64,000 nucleotides of DNA from Brevibacillus reuszeri (GTDB lineage: Bacteria; Bacillota; Bacilli; Brevibacillales; Brevibacillaceae), in contig NZ_LGIQ01000011.1 of assembly GCF_001187725.1 (NCBI RefSeq), forward strand, positions 408,017 through 472,016. The letters are read 5' to 3'. The notes beneath the pieces were generated by a model. The model saw only the letters and a program-made list of their open reading frames with translations, searched no databases and had not been told where the DNA came from. This document shows positions 54,553 through 63,126 of the stretch, in pieces (within the stretch, counting starts at the first letter, position 1; every line of letters starts with the position of its first letter). Both the position numbers and the translations under genes were made by a program.

Positions 54553-55632
54553 TTATAAAATGAGCATCTCTTTTGTTGAAGGAGTATAGACTTCACTGCC
54601 TTGCTCCGTGATAAGAATTACGTCCTCTATTCTGGCACCGCCGACTCCCGGCAGATAGATTCCAGGCTCTACGGTAATCACCATTCCTGGCTCAAGTGAC
54701 ATGACCTGACGTACGGAGAAAAACGGGTCTTCATGCACCTCCAGCCCGATTCCATGGCCTGTGCCTGTACCCGACAATTCGTTGAAGCCATGCTCTTTGA
54801 TGACCTCTCGCATCAACGTATCTACTTCCTGATCGCTCAAGCCAGGTTTTAATCCATGTACGCAACGGTTAAATGATTCCAGCACGACCGCATGGATTTC
54901 GCGTAGCTGCTCGCTTGGCTCTCCGATCGCTACCGTCCGCGAAATATCCGACCAGTAGCCCTTGTAGTTACAACCAAAATCGATCGTGACAAGATCCCCT
55001 TTTTCTATGATCTTATCACTCGCCCTACCGTGAGCGAGTGCCCCACGATAACCGGAAGCGACAATTGGAGAAAAGCCGGTTGTGTCAGTCCCTTGTTTTT
55101 TCATATAGTTTTCAAGCGCATGTGCTACCTCCAGCTCCGATACTCCTGCCCGAACGACATCCAGCACATGCAGAAATGCTGCATCCGCGACCTGTGCTGC
55201 CGTTTTTAACAGCTCAATTTCTTCAACTGACTTGATCGTCCGTAGCTTTTCCACCAAGCCTGCAACCGGAATTAATTCCGCTGCAAACACTGCCTCGCAT
55301 TTTTTATAAAACGTAAATGTCAGTTGATCTTGCTCAAACCCCAGCCTTCTAATCCCCATTTCCTTTACCTGATTGGCTACCTCGTCAAAAATAAGCCCTT
55401 TATGACCCGTATGCCCCGCGTGCAGCACTACCTCGAAGCCCTCTGCCTGCATCCTCGCCTGCTGAAAATAGCGATAGTCGGTAATCAGCCTGGCATCGTT
55501 TTCTGAAATGAGAATGACCCCGTTGCTCCCTGTAAAACCGGACAAATATCTACGACTCATCGGATTCGTGATCATGATCGCGTCTACACCCAATTCCTGA
55601 AGCCGTGCCCTTACCTGTACCAGCCTTTCCAT
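54553..55632 (-). CDS. Xaa-Pro aminopeptidase-family peptidase (M24)
   Basis: A 359-residue protein from ATG at 55632 with AAAAGGGGG. The N-terminal creatinase-like domain (about 1-125) is followed by the pita-bread domain with metal ligands: TIDFGCNYKGYWSDISRT (two Asp), GTGHGIGLEVHE (His), TVEPGIY (Glu) and GGARIEDVIL (Glu). It removes residues next to proline from peptides. Placed with the peptide transporter, it likely processes imported peptides. Confidence 0.9.
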   Translation of the reverse strand: MERLVQVRARLQELGVDAIMITNPMSRRYLSGFTGSNGVILISENDARLITDYRYFQQARMQAEGFEVVLHAGHTGHKGLIFDEVANQVKEMGIRRLGFEQDQLTFTFYKKCEAVFAAELIPVAGLVEKLRTIKSVEEIELLKTAAQVADAAFLHVLDVVRAGVSELEVAHALENYMKKQGTDTTGFSPIVASGYRGALAHGRASDKIIEKGDLVTIDFGCNYKGYWSDISRTVAIGEPSEQLREIHAVVLESFNRCVHGLKPGLSDQEVDTLMREVIKEHGFNELSGTGTGHGIGLEVHEDPFFSVRQVMSLEPGMVITVEPGIYLPGVGGARIEDVILITEQGSEVYTPSTKEMLIL

Positions 55633-55769
55633 GCAACTTCCCCCTTTTCGAGATGGATACGCCCATGCACCCTTTTTCATTTTGCAATATCAATGCCATG
55701 CTGCTCGGCATGAACATTGCTTGGAAATTATCACGAAACCATTTCCATCGAGAGGGGCGTTGATCATTT

Positions 55770-57485
55770 ATGAACCGACACGTCGGCATGATTCTGGTCT
55801 TTCTTCTTCTTGTTTCCTCATTCTTAACTGGCTGTTACGGCTCAGGCACAAGCAATACCCAATCAAAGCCGAATACGGAAACGGCAACACCTGCACAGCC
55901 AGCCACGACTACTCCAGCTGCCACCGAAAGCTCGGCTGGCGATCCGCAGATGCTGAACTTAATCGCATCGGGCGAGATTCCTACGTTAAAAACAAACGGA
56001 ATCATGGATGGCTTGTCCGCAACGATCATCATGAACATTTATGAAGGACTTTACCGTCTTGCTCCTGATAACAAGCCCACTCCCGGTGTTGCTGAGCGTT
56101 ACGATGTCAGTGAGGATCGCAAAACGTACACCTTCCATTTGCGCCAAGATGCCAAATGGAGCAATGGCCAGCCCGTAACCGCCCAAGATTTTGTCTATGC
56201 CTGGGGACGCGCTCTGCATCCCGATACACTGTCTCCTCACGCCTATCTCATGGATGATATTCAAAACGCGAAAGCCATTCAGGAAAAAGGGAATCCACTC
56301 TACGGAAAAGTGGAGGAGCTGGGCGCAAAAGCTGTTGATGCCAGCACCCTGGTCGTGACACTGGAGCATGCCGTCCCGTATTTCCTCGATCTGGTCACTG
56401 GCTCCGTCTACTTTCCGCAAAATAAAGAATTCATCGACGCGCAAAAAGACCAGTATGCCCTGGAAGCACAAAATCTTCTGTTCAACGGTCCTTTCATCCT
56501 CGATTCGTGGCAGCACGAAAAAGGCTGGGTGCTTAAGAAAAATCCGGGCTACTGGGATGCCGAATCAGTCAAAATGGAAGCGATCAATTTCAACGTCGTC
56601 AAGGATGTGACAACCGGAATTAATCTGTACGAAACCGGAGCGCTGGATGTCGCAGACCTATCCTCCGAGGTAGTCGACCTGTACAACACCAATCCTGACT
56701 TTACAACCGCACTCAAAACAGAAATGTATTTCATTCGTTTGAACCAAAAGAATCCATACTTGAAAAACGTGAACATCCGCAGGGCTATCGATATGGCCTG
56801 GAACAAAAAACAGGCAGCGGAGCTGGTGTTGAAAAACGGTTCCATTCCTGCCTATTTCCTCGTACCGAAGCAGTTTGTCTTCAGTCCGGACGGCGGACAG
56901 GATTTCCGCGATAAGTATGGTGATTTCAACGCAGATGGCAAAGAAAAAGCATTGGAGTACTGGAACAAGGGGCTTTCCGAGCTGGGAGTGAAGCAAATCG
57001 AGCTCGAGTTTTTGAGCTATGATGATGAATCGCGTAAAAAGGTCGCTGAATTCATCCAAAACGAGCTGGAAAAAAGCTTGCCTGGACTGACTGTCAAAAT
57101 CAATCAGCAGCCAAACAAGCAAAAGCTGGCGCTTGAAAGCAAGCTGAATTATGCCATGTCCTTTTCCGGCTGGCGCAGCAGCCTGCAAGACCCGGTCGAT
57201 TTCCTGGGCGTCTTTTTATCGGATGGAGCCTACAACTGGCAAGGCTTTGCCAACGCCAAGTACGATCAGCTGATTCGTCTGGCCATGACGGATTTCTCCG
57301 ATATCAATGCCCGCTTTCACAACCTGCAAGAAGCTGAAAAGATTTTGGTTGGCGAGGAGGTTGTGATCTCCCCTCTGTATCAGGCTGCCTCCGCTCGACT
57401 GATCAAGCCTTACGTAAAAGGTTTTGTCGCTCATCCTAACTCTACATTCAGCTACAAATGGGCTTATATTGAAGGAAAAAAGTAG
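55770..57485 (+). CDS. Oligopeptide ABC transporter substrate-binding lipoprotein (OppA/DppE-like)
   Basis: A 571-residue lipoprotein: signal MNRHVGMILVFLLLVSSF and lipobox LTGC with Cys 22, then a Thr/Pro/Ala-rich linker. The SBP_bac_5 signature is near residue 110-150 (YTFHLRQDAKWSNGQPVTAQDFVYAWGRALHP). It captures peptides at the cell surface for the transporter encoded on the other strand. Divergent from the peptidase gene. Confidence 0.95.
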   Translation: MNRHVGMILVFLLLVSSFLTGCYGSGTSNTQSKPNTETATPAQPATTTPAATESSAGDPQMLNLIASGEIPTLKTNGIMDGLSATIIMNIYEGLYRLAPDNKPTPGVAERYDVSEDRKTYTFHLRQDAKWSNGQPVTAQDFVYAWGRALHPDTLSPHAYLMDDIQNAKAIQEKGNPLYGKVEELGAKAVDASTLVVTLEHAVPYFLDLVTGSVYFPQNKEFIDAQKDQYALEAQNLLFNGPFILDSWQHEKGWVLKKNPGYWDAESVKMEAINFNVVKDVTTGINLYETGALDVADLSSEVVDLYNTNPDFTTALKTEMYFIRLNQKNPYLKNVNIRRAIDMAWNKKQAAELVLKNGSIPAYFLVPKQFVFSPDGGQDFRDKYGDFNADGKEKALEYWNKGLSELGVKQIELEFLSYDDESRKKVAEFIQNELEKSLPGLTVKINQQPNKQKLALESKLNYAMSFSGWRSSLQDPVDFLGVFLSDGAYNWQGFANAKYDQLIRLAMTDFSDINARFHNLQEAEKILVGEEVVISPLYQAASARLIKPYVKGFVAHPNSTFSYKWAYIEGKK

Positions 57486-57502
57486 GTTTTTTGTGAGGAC
57501 AA

Positions 57503-57543
57503 AAAAACCGTCGGGGCAATTGCTTACCCTGACGGTTTTCTTT
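57503..57543 (+). terminator. Terminator after the binding lipoprotein gene
   Basis: A stem AAACCGTC-GGG/CCC-GACGGTTT is followed by TCTTTCC; the stem also has an A-run on its left, so it may serve both strands. Confidence 0.8.
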
Positions 57544-57560
57544 CCTATGCAAGACAGTCA

Positions 57561-57701
57561 TTATTTGTTAGAAGATACGGCTTCCGCTTGAGCATGTGTA
57601 CCTGCTCCATCACAGTTTGGGCAATTTTCCGAGCCCCCCAGGAGCAACTGGAAATACCCTTGACCATCACAATACGGGCATTGTTCTTGTTTTTGTCTCA
57701 T
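57561..57701 (-). CDS. yuiA: YuiA-family small zinc-finger protein
   Basis: A 46-residue protein with AAAGGGGAG upstream of the ATG at 57701. Two CxxC motifs in repeated CPYCDGQGYFQLLLGGSENCPNCDGAG, as in B. subtilis YuiA and DnaJ-type zinc fingers. Function unknown. In Bacillus yuiA adjoins yuiB; here a 7.4-kb stretch holding the peptide transporter separates them. Confidence 0.8.
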   Translation of the reverse strand: MRQKQEQCPYCDGQGYFQLLLGGSENCPNCDGAGTHAQAEAVSSNK

Positions 57702-57773
57702 GATGAGCTCCCCTTTCGATACACATGCGTCGTAGGTAATTGCATGTATATTCAGATAATTTAGATGTATCTA

Positions 57774-57803
57774 ACTATATCAGAATATTTATAAATTAGA
57801 CAA
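57774..57803 (-). promoter_or_regulatory. Promoter of yuiA
   Basis: TTGTCT (57803-57798), 18-bp spacer, TATAGT (57779-57774) on the minus strand. Confidence 0.6.
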
Positions 57804-57824
57804 CAGCTTTCCAACGGAAAAAAC

Positions 57825-57862
57825 GCAAAAAAACCATGATGTAAGCGGAAACATCACGGTTT
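57825..57862 (-). terminator. Terminator after the Nudix gene
   Basis: On the minus strand an 11-bp stem (AACCgTGATGT/ACATCAtGGTT) with an 8-nt loop is followed by TTTTTTG. Confidence 0.85.
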
Positions 57863-57903
57863 ATCTTTTTCATTCTCACTATTTTAGCTCGTAAGTCCCT
57901 CTG

Positions 57904-58380
57904 TTACTTGAAGATTTTATAGGAGGTGTACTGAAAGACAGGATCAATCTCGTAAGTATGCCCTGGCATGCCTTGCTCCCGAGTTTTATATCCTGGCAAT
58001 ATAATTTTTAAGTATGTAGAAGATAGCGGATCGTGCAGCAGTTCATTGATCGGCATGAATCTCGCCTCATCAATCTCACCCTCCTGCGGACGCGGCTCCC
58101 CGCTCACATAATCCATCCAAAAAACGACCATGTTATCGCTAATGCTTTCTTTAATGACACCGGATCGTATTCCCGCCACATGCCGGACGATGGCCTGTAC
58201 ACCTGTTTCCTCCAGCACTTCACGCACAGCTGCCTCATCTACCGTCTCAGACTGTTGAACGAATCCGGCTGGAAACGACCACTGTCCCTTCAGACCACTA
58301 TACGCTTTCTTGACGACAAGAGCCTCCTCATCCCGAATCACGATTCCACATGCACCCAGCCATACTTTTCCTTCTCTCAT
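57904..58380 (-). CDS. Nudix hydrolase
   Basis: A 158-residue protein with a perfect Nudix box at about 38-60 (GFVQQSETVDEAAVREVLEETGV: Gx5Ex7REUxEExGU). It hydrolyses a nucleoside diphosphate linked to another group; the substrate is not predictable. It starts with WLGACGIVIRDEEALVVKKAYSG, typical of the fold. Confidence 0.9.
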   Translation of the reverse strand: MREGKVWLGACGIVIRDEEALVVKKAYSGLKGQWSFPAGFVQQSETVDEAAVREVLEETGVQAIVRHVAGIRSGVIKESISDNMVVFWMDYVSGEPRPQEGEIDEARFMPINELLHDPLSSTYLKIILPGYKTREQGMPGHTYEIDPVFQYTSYKIFK

Positions 58381-58409
58381 GCCTACCCGCTCCCTTTCTC
58401 ACCTACACG

Positions 58410-58436
58410 AAACCCCCGGCTCATTCACCGGGGGCA
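58410..58436 (-). terminator. GC-rich hairpin between two minus-strand genes
   Basis: A perfect 7-bp stem (CCCCCGG/CCGGGGG) with 8-nt loop is followed by only TTTCG, so termination may be weak. Confidence 0.5.
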
Positions 58437-58446
58437 CCCAATCGTT

Positions 58447-58698
58447 TTAATCATCCTCGTCATCCAGCAAACCGTTGTCAATCATATAGCGCAGATTTTC
58501 TCTGTCCCTCTCCCGGCCCTTTTCCTTGAGCCGGTCGATAGCAGGCAGGATGAGAATATCCACTTCGCGCTGCACATTCCAAGCCAGGTCGTGTCTGCCC
58601 TGTTCTTCCAAAAAGGCGCCCACTTCCATCATGGCATTGTAGCGTTCCATCTCTTCGCGGGTCATCAGCCCTCGAACCTGTATACTCGCGTGACGCAT
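58447..58698 (-). CDS. Hypothetical protein
   Basis: An 83-residue helical, acidic protein (MTREEMERYNAMMEVGAFLEEQGRHDLAWNVQREVDILI), ending DDEDD. Start uncertain: ATG at 58698 has no clear ribosome site, ATG at 58665 has GAGGG very close. Starts 4 bp after the NDH-2 stop, so coupling is likely. Confidence 0.6.
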   Translation of the reverse strand: MRHASIQVRGLMTREEMERYNAMMEVGAFLEEQGRHDLAWNVQREVDILILPAIDRLKEKGRERDRENLRYMIDNGLLDDEDD

Positions 58699-58702
58699 AA
58701 GT

Positions 58703-59893
58703 CTACAGCTTTACTTTCTTCAGTGCGAGGCCAACGCCACCGATTTTGTACAGGTAACGCAAATCGCTCGCTTTTTTCATCATGGCTGCTGTGCTGCCAA
58801 ACAGCTTTTTCGAACCAACCTGGCCGATGCCTTCACCTTTTCCCAAGGATGCGAGTGTTCCCTGCAAATGAGGGATAAACTTTTGGGTGAGTTCTCCACG
58901 AATCATTGCTGCTAAATTGTCGCCCAAGGTTTCGCCTTCCTGCACAGCGATTTGTGCGGTTGGCGGGTAAGGACGTCCTTCTTCATTGAAAATGAGGGCG
59001 CAATCACCAACGACAAATACGTTTTCATGTCCAGGCGCTCGCAAATATTCGTCGACCTTGACACGGCCGCGCATCACTTCAAAGCCCGCTTTTTCGACGA
59101 GGCTGTTTCCACGCACACCCGCTGCCCAGATGACTGTTTTGGACTTGATCTCTTCGCCGTTTGCAAGCAGTACGCCATCTTCTGTACATTGCTTGATCGG
59201 AGTCGCGATCTTGAACTCAATCCCTTTGCGCTCCAGCACATCCATTGCGTAGCCTACCAGCTCAGGATCAAAGCCAGGCAGTGCTGTAGGCGCCGCCTCG
59301 ATGCAATAGACCTTTACCAGCTCTGGATCTACGTCGAATTCCTCGCAAAGCTCTGGCAAGCGATCCCCAAGCTCCCCGCAAAATTCGATACCCGTAAAGC
59401 CCGCTCCCCCGACGATAAAAGTCAGATAATCCGTGCGGTCCGGCTCGTTTTTATACTTGGAAAACATGTACTCGATATGCTCGCGAATGTTGCGCACCGC
59501 ATTGATGCTGCGAATGCTGAAAGCGTGCTCCTTCAAGCCCTCGATGCCGAATGTTTCCGGCTCACTTCCAAGGCCAATCACGAGGTAGTCATAGCTTAGG
59601 ACATCTCCATTTTCCAAAGTGACTGTCTGTGCTTCCGATTGAATCGATTGCACGGTGCCTTTTACAAAATGGACCTTGTCTTTGTTCAAAATGCCATCCA
59701 GACTCACTCGCGCATGATCTGCCGAAGCTGTTCCTGCCGCAGGCTCATGCAGCCAGGTTGTAATATAGTGATAGTTGTGTTTGTTTACCAAGGTGATTTC
59801 CGCTTCATTGTAGTTCAGCCTTTTTTGCAGCTGCAGGGTGGTGATCAATCCACCGTAGCCTGCACCCAGAATGAGGATTTTGGGTGTACTCAT
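58703..59893 (-). CDS. Type II NADH dehydrogenase (YumB/Ndh-like)
   Basis: A 396-residue flavoprotein from ATG at 59893 (GGAAGGG upstream). FAD site ILILGAGYGGL at 6-16, NAD site FIVGGAGFTGIEFCGEL near 160, a third FAD motif VFVVGDCALIF near 290 and AQIAVQEG. It passes electrons from NADH to menaquinone without proton pumping, at the inner face of the membrane. The yumB-yumC divergent pair matches Bacillus. YutJ is another possible match. Confidence 0.9.
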   Translation of the reverse strand: MSTPKILILGAGYGGLITTLQLQKRLNYNEAEITLVNKHNYHYITTWLHEPAAGTASADHARVSLDGILNKDKVHFVKGTVQSIQSEAQTVTLENGDVLSYDYLVIGLGSEPETFGIEGLKEHAFSIRSINAVRNIREHIEYMFSKYKNEPDRTDYLTFIVGGAGFTGIEFCGELGDRLPELCEEFDVDPELVKVYCIEAAPTALPGFDPELVGYAMDVLERKGIEFKIATPIKQCTEDGVLLANGEEIKSKTVIWAAGVRGNSLVEKAGFEVMRGRVKVDEYLRAPGHENVFVVGDCALIFNEEGRPYPPTAQIAVQEGETLGDNLAAMIRGELTQKFIPHLQGTLASLGKGEGIGQVGSKKLFGSTAAMMKKASDLRYLYKIGGVGLALKKVKL

Positions 59894-60243
59894 CGGTATC
59901 CCTTCCATTCATCATTAATAGTAAGGAAAAATACATAAATAAGGAAGTTTGTGCGAAATTTCACGTAGCTGGTTACATATTAAGATGCCCAAAAATAAAA
60001 TATGAAGGAACGACAAGAATCATTGCCTCTGCTACGTTGTATGAAGCGATCTGTGAAAAAAAGCACAAACCCAGAAAAAAATGTGACAATATTATTACAT
60101 TCCCCCTCATCTTATCGGGTGCCGAATTGATTTGCAAGGGTTTTTTGCCTATCGAACCGAATTTTACCTGCTTTTTTTCAATCGGAAAAATAAGGTATAA
60201 TGGAGTTTGAGTTCGTTTCACGAATATTCGGAGGTGCTTTGGA

Positions 60244-61254
60244 TTGAATTTTCTGCAAAAGGACGAGCAAATCTACGACATTACGATCATTGGTGGAGGC
60301 CCGGCCGGATTGTTCACTGCTTTTTACGGTGGCATGCGCCAGGCAAGTGTAAAAATCATTGAGAGCATGCCCCAACTCGGTGGGCAATTGTCTGCTCTTT
60401 ATCCGGAGAAATACATATACGATGTAGCCGGATTTCCAAAGGTTTTAGCACAAGATTTAATCAATAATCTGAAAGATCAGATTTCACGCTTTCAGCAAAC
60501 GGTTTGCCTGGAAGAAAAAGTGGAAAACGTCGAGAAAAAAGCGGACGATGTGTTTGAAATCACAACGGACAAAGGCACGCACTACTCCAAATCTGTAATC
60601 ATCACGGCAGGTGTAGGTGCTTTTGAACCCCGCAGACTGGAACATCCAGATGCCGTCAAATACGAAAAATCCAATCTGCACTACTTTGTTACCGATCTGA
60701 ACTCCTTCAAGGGTCAGCGCGTTGCCGTTTTTGGCGGTGGCGACTCCGCACTGGACTGGTCCCTGATGCTCGAACCAATAGCCAAAGAAGTACACCTCAT
60801 CCATCGCAGAGACAAATTCCGTGCTCATGAACACAGCGTAGAAATGCTCATGGCATCCAAAGTAAAAGTATCAACTCCTTACGAATTAACAGCCTTGCAC
60901 GGTGAAGACAAGATTGAACGACTCACATTAGAAAATAGCACGACCAAGGAAGTAGTCGAATTGGAAGTCGATGCTGTCATCGTTAACTTTGGCTTCATTT
61001 CCTCGCTCGGTCCGATTAAAAATTGGGGACTCGAGCTGGAAAAAGGTTCGATTGTCGTGAACACGCGTATGGAATCGAACATTCCGGGCATTTTCGCTGC
61101 CGGAGACATCGCTACGTATCCAGGTAAGGTAAAGCTGATTGCCGTCGGTTTCGGAGAAGCACCTACAGCCGTAAACAACGCAGTTTCGTATTTCAATCCA
61201 GATGCAAAGCTACAGCCTGGTCACTCGTCGAGCATGGACAATTTTAAAGCATAA
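60244..61254 (+). CDS. yumC: Ferredoxin/flavodoxin-NADP+ reductase, type 2
   Basis: A 336-residue thioredoxin reductase-like flavoprotein started by TTG at 60244 (CGGAGGTGC). FAD motif GGGPAG at 17-22, NADPH motif GGGDSALDW at 164-172, and FAAGDIATYPGKVKLIAVGFGEAPTAVNNA at the end. There is no CxxC, as in B. subtilis YumC. It supplies reduced ferredoxin or flavodoxin. A perfect TATAAT at 60196-60201 precedes it. Confidence 0.95.
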   Translation: MNFLQKDEQIYDITIIGGGPAGLFTAFYGGMRQASVKIIESMPQLGGQLSALYPEKYIYDVAGFPKVLAQDLINNLKDQISRFQQTVCLEEKVENVEKKADDVFEITTDKGTHYSKSVIITAGVGAFEPRRLEHPDAVKYEKSNLHYFVTDLNSFKGQRVAVFGGGDSALDWSLMLEPIAKEVHLIHRRDKFRAHEHSVEMLMASKVKVSTPYELTALHGEDKIERLTLENSTTKEVVELEVDAVIVNFGFISSLGPIKNWGLELEKGSIVVNTRMESNIPGIFAAGDIATYPGKVKLIAVGFGEAPTAVNNAVSYFNPDAKLQPGHSSSMDNFKA

Positions 61255-61257
61255 CAA

Positions 61258-61304
61258 CGCAATCCCTGTTTGCTGCTGATTCAAGTACATACAGGGATTT
61301 TTTG
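61258..61304 (+). terminator. Terminator after yumC
   Basis: AATCCCTGT pairs with ACAGGGATT over a 21-nt loop and is followed by TTTTTG. Confidence 0.8.
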
Positions 61305-61393
61305 TTCGTTCCTCTTATTCTGCACTTGCATAGCGTGTCTGGTTCAAGCGCACAGTAGGAGATGATCCCAAACCTCCGAGGAGGAGAGTCGCC

Positions 61394-61669
61394 ATGAATT
61401 ATTTGTGCCCGGCTTGCAACGGACTTGCAGCTCTTGCTAAAGAATGCCCTCGCTGCGGACAGCTACTGTCAGATGCGGGTAGGCTGTATGACTACTATGG
61501 GGATTACAGTCCGTACCGTGAAATAGATGATGCAAAAATGGACAATGGCTATCCGGATCGTCACAATCATCAATGCCTGCATACAGGCTGGTGCCCCCAC
61601 TGTCAGGAGGAGCATATGATCATTGTGCAGGAATGGACACCCGCTATGCTGGAGCAGCTATTCACGTAA
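61394..61669 (+). CDS. Small zinc-ribbon protein
   Basis: A 91-residue protein with GAGGAGGAGAG upstream. Two Cys pairs near the start (CPAC and CPRCG at 5-22) and another pair set near the end (CLHTGWCPHCQEEH). Acidic, Tyr-rich middle. Not recognised beyond zinc binding. Stands alone between two terminators. Confidence 0.75.
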   Translation: MNYLCPACNGLAALAKECPRCGQLLSDAGRLYDYYGDYSPYREIDDAKMDNGYPDRHNHQCLHTGWCPHCQEEHMIIVQEWTPAMLEQLFT

Positions 61670-61700
61670 AAAGGACGTGCCTCTTGGTCACGTCCTTTTC
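61669..61700. terminator. Bidirectional terminator
   Basis: AAAAGGACGTG pairs with CACGTCCTTTT with a short loop; A- and T-runs on both sides serve the convergent genes. Confidence 0.85.
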
Positions 61701-61711
61701 TCCCTTGTTGG

Positions 61712-62239
61712 CTACTTCTTTTTTTCCTTTAGCTTCTGTGCCAGGCGCTCATTTTTTGATTTCAGCTGCTCCAGCATTTTTGGCAGTGTTTCTTTGATTT
61801 TCGCTGCATCACCAGACTCAATCGCTGCATTGAATTCCTCGCGAGTCTGCTTGTACTGCTCCATGCGTGCACGTCTCGCATCATTGTCATCATTTTTGCC
61901 TTGCTCATCCATTTTCTTTTCTTTCGGATCGTCACTATTGGCACTGCGGGCTGCTTCGAGCTCATTCATCAGACGCTCTCTTTCCTTGAAAGCGGCTTGC
62001 CATTCTCCCACACTATTTGGTGTATACTTTTCAGCCAGCAAGGTCATGTACATTTTTTGGTGTGCGCCACTGTGCATGCCGTGAAACTTTTTGGCGTGAT
62101 CGCCGTGATCTCGGTGCGATGGCTTCACGCTATCCATTGAATAAGAAAGCGCTGAATGCGATGCTGCCTGAACGACACCTGGAAGCGCCATGCTCACCCC
62201 CAAGATCGCTGCTACCATTCCTCTTTTCCAATGCTTCAT
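61712..62239 (-). CDS. Secreted acidic/basic helical protein
   Basis: A 175-residue protein from ATG at 62239, eight bases after AAGGAG. Signal peptide 1-27 (MKHWKRGMVAAILGVSMALPGVVQAA). The mature part has a His-rich stretch (HRDHGDHAKKFHGMHSGAHQ) that may bind metal, followed by charged helices. No family recognised; His-rich region resembles metal-binding periplasmic proteins (inference). Confidence 0.75.
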   Translation of the reverse strand: MKHWKRGMVAAILGVSMALPGVVQAASHSALSYSMDSVKPSHRDHGDHAKKFHGMHSGAHQKMYMTLLAEKYTPNSVGEWQAAFKERERLMNELEAARSANSDDPKEKKMDEQGKNDDNDARRARMEQYKQTREEFNAAIESGDAAKIKETLPKMLEQLKSKNERLAQKLKEKKK

Positions 62240-62310
62240 TTCGTTCACTCCTTTTTACAACCTTTTCCTCCTTACCATGCGCAACAATCGGAAAAATCAT
62301 GTATGAAAAA

Positions 62311-62348
62311 GTGAAAAAGGCCCACCCGCGTACGCCAGGTGAACCTTT
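62311..62348 (-). terminator. Terminator after the 38-aa gene
   Basis: An imperfect stem (AAAGG, CACC pairing with GGTG, CCTTT) is followed by TTTCACTTTTT on the minus strand. Confidence 0.6.
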
Positions 62349-62355
62349 CTGTTCA

Positions 62356-62472
62356 TTACTTATCTTCTTTTCGCAGGTTATGTCCTGTATTTTCCCCCGT
62401 TTTGGGAGGTGTACTGCGAGATCCGGCTGAAGCCTCCGTTGGTCGTTTATCCTTGTTGTTGTGCTTCGACAT
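62356..62472 (-). CDS. Hypothetical 38-aa hydrophilic protein
   Basis: A 38-codon ORF with AAGGGGAG upstream of ATG at 62472. The product (MSKHNNKDKRPTEASAGSRSTPPKTG...) is highly polar and probably disordered. It lies between two terminators. Resembles small spore-type proteins in composition only. Confidence 0.55.
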   Translation of the reverse strand: MSKHNNKDKRPTEASAGSRSTPPKTGENTGHNLRKEDK

Positions 62473-62534
62473 GTGCGATCTCCCCTTGGGTGCTTGGCTT
62501 ATGTGCTACTCAGGTAGTATGTCCGCGAAAATGG

Positions 62535-62580
62535 AAAAACACCCTGACCCGCAATGCAGGCCAAAGTGTTTGGGTGTTTG
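62535..62580 (-). terminator. Terminator after the CuA lipoprotein gene
   Basis: AACACCC pairs with GGGTGTT over a long loop and is followed by TTTCCATTTTC on the minus strand. Confidence 0.6.
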
Positions 62581-62608
62581 AGTGTAGCTCTTATGGAAAG
62601 GAAGCTAT

Positions 62609-62995
62609 TTATTTTACAACGAGTTTCGCAACCATTTTGCCATGGTCTGGTCCGCAAATAACGTTGCAAAAAATGGTGTATTCACCAGCTTCATCAATCT
62701 TCATTGTTTTGCTGCCTTCTTTTTGAATATCTACATCCAGGCCTTGGATCCCGATTCCATGGAAGCCTTCAGCCGATTTGAAGTTGATGGTGAACTCTTC
62801 GCCAGCCTTCACTTCAAATGTATCTTGATTGAATTTCCAGTTGCTCGCTTCAATGTTAACCGCTGTGCCCGATGTCGCTGCAGGAGTTGCGGAATTGCCG
62901 CTTGCCGCCTGATCCTTGCTTTCTCCACCACATGCTGTCATCAACATTGCGGACAGTGCAACTGCTGAAACCAACAGACCCCATTTTTTGTTCAC
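62609..62995 (-). CDS. CuA-type cupredoxin lipoprotein
   Basis: A 128-residue lipoprotein: signal to lipobox MTAC with Cys 22, a Thr/Ala/Ser linker, then a cupredoxin domain (WKFNQDTFEVKAGEEFTINFKS). His 79 (GFHGIG) and Cys 110, Cys 114, His 118 and Met 121 (CNVICGPDHGKM) are the full set of CuA ligands of cytochrome oxidase subunit II. There are no membrane helices or oxidase genes nearby. It may carry copper or electrons at the cell surface. Confidence 0.85.
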   Translation of the reverse strand: MNKKWGLLVSAVALSAMLMTACGGESKDQAASGNSATPAATSGTAVNIEASNWKFNQDTFEVKAGEEFTINFKSAEGFHGIGIQGLDVDIQKEGSKTMKIDEAGEYTIFCNVICGPDHGKMVAKLVVK

Positions 62996-63126
62996 TTACG
63001 ACCCCTTCTTTCTACTTGTTCTACACTACCATTGTACTGAAAAGAAGTCGTCCAAAATCTGGAATCCATGACGTATTGGTGACGAATTGGCTAACGATTG
63101 ATGAACATTCTTCCAGGCTCGCTCGA

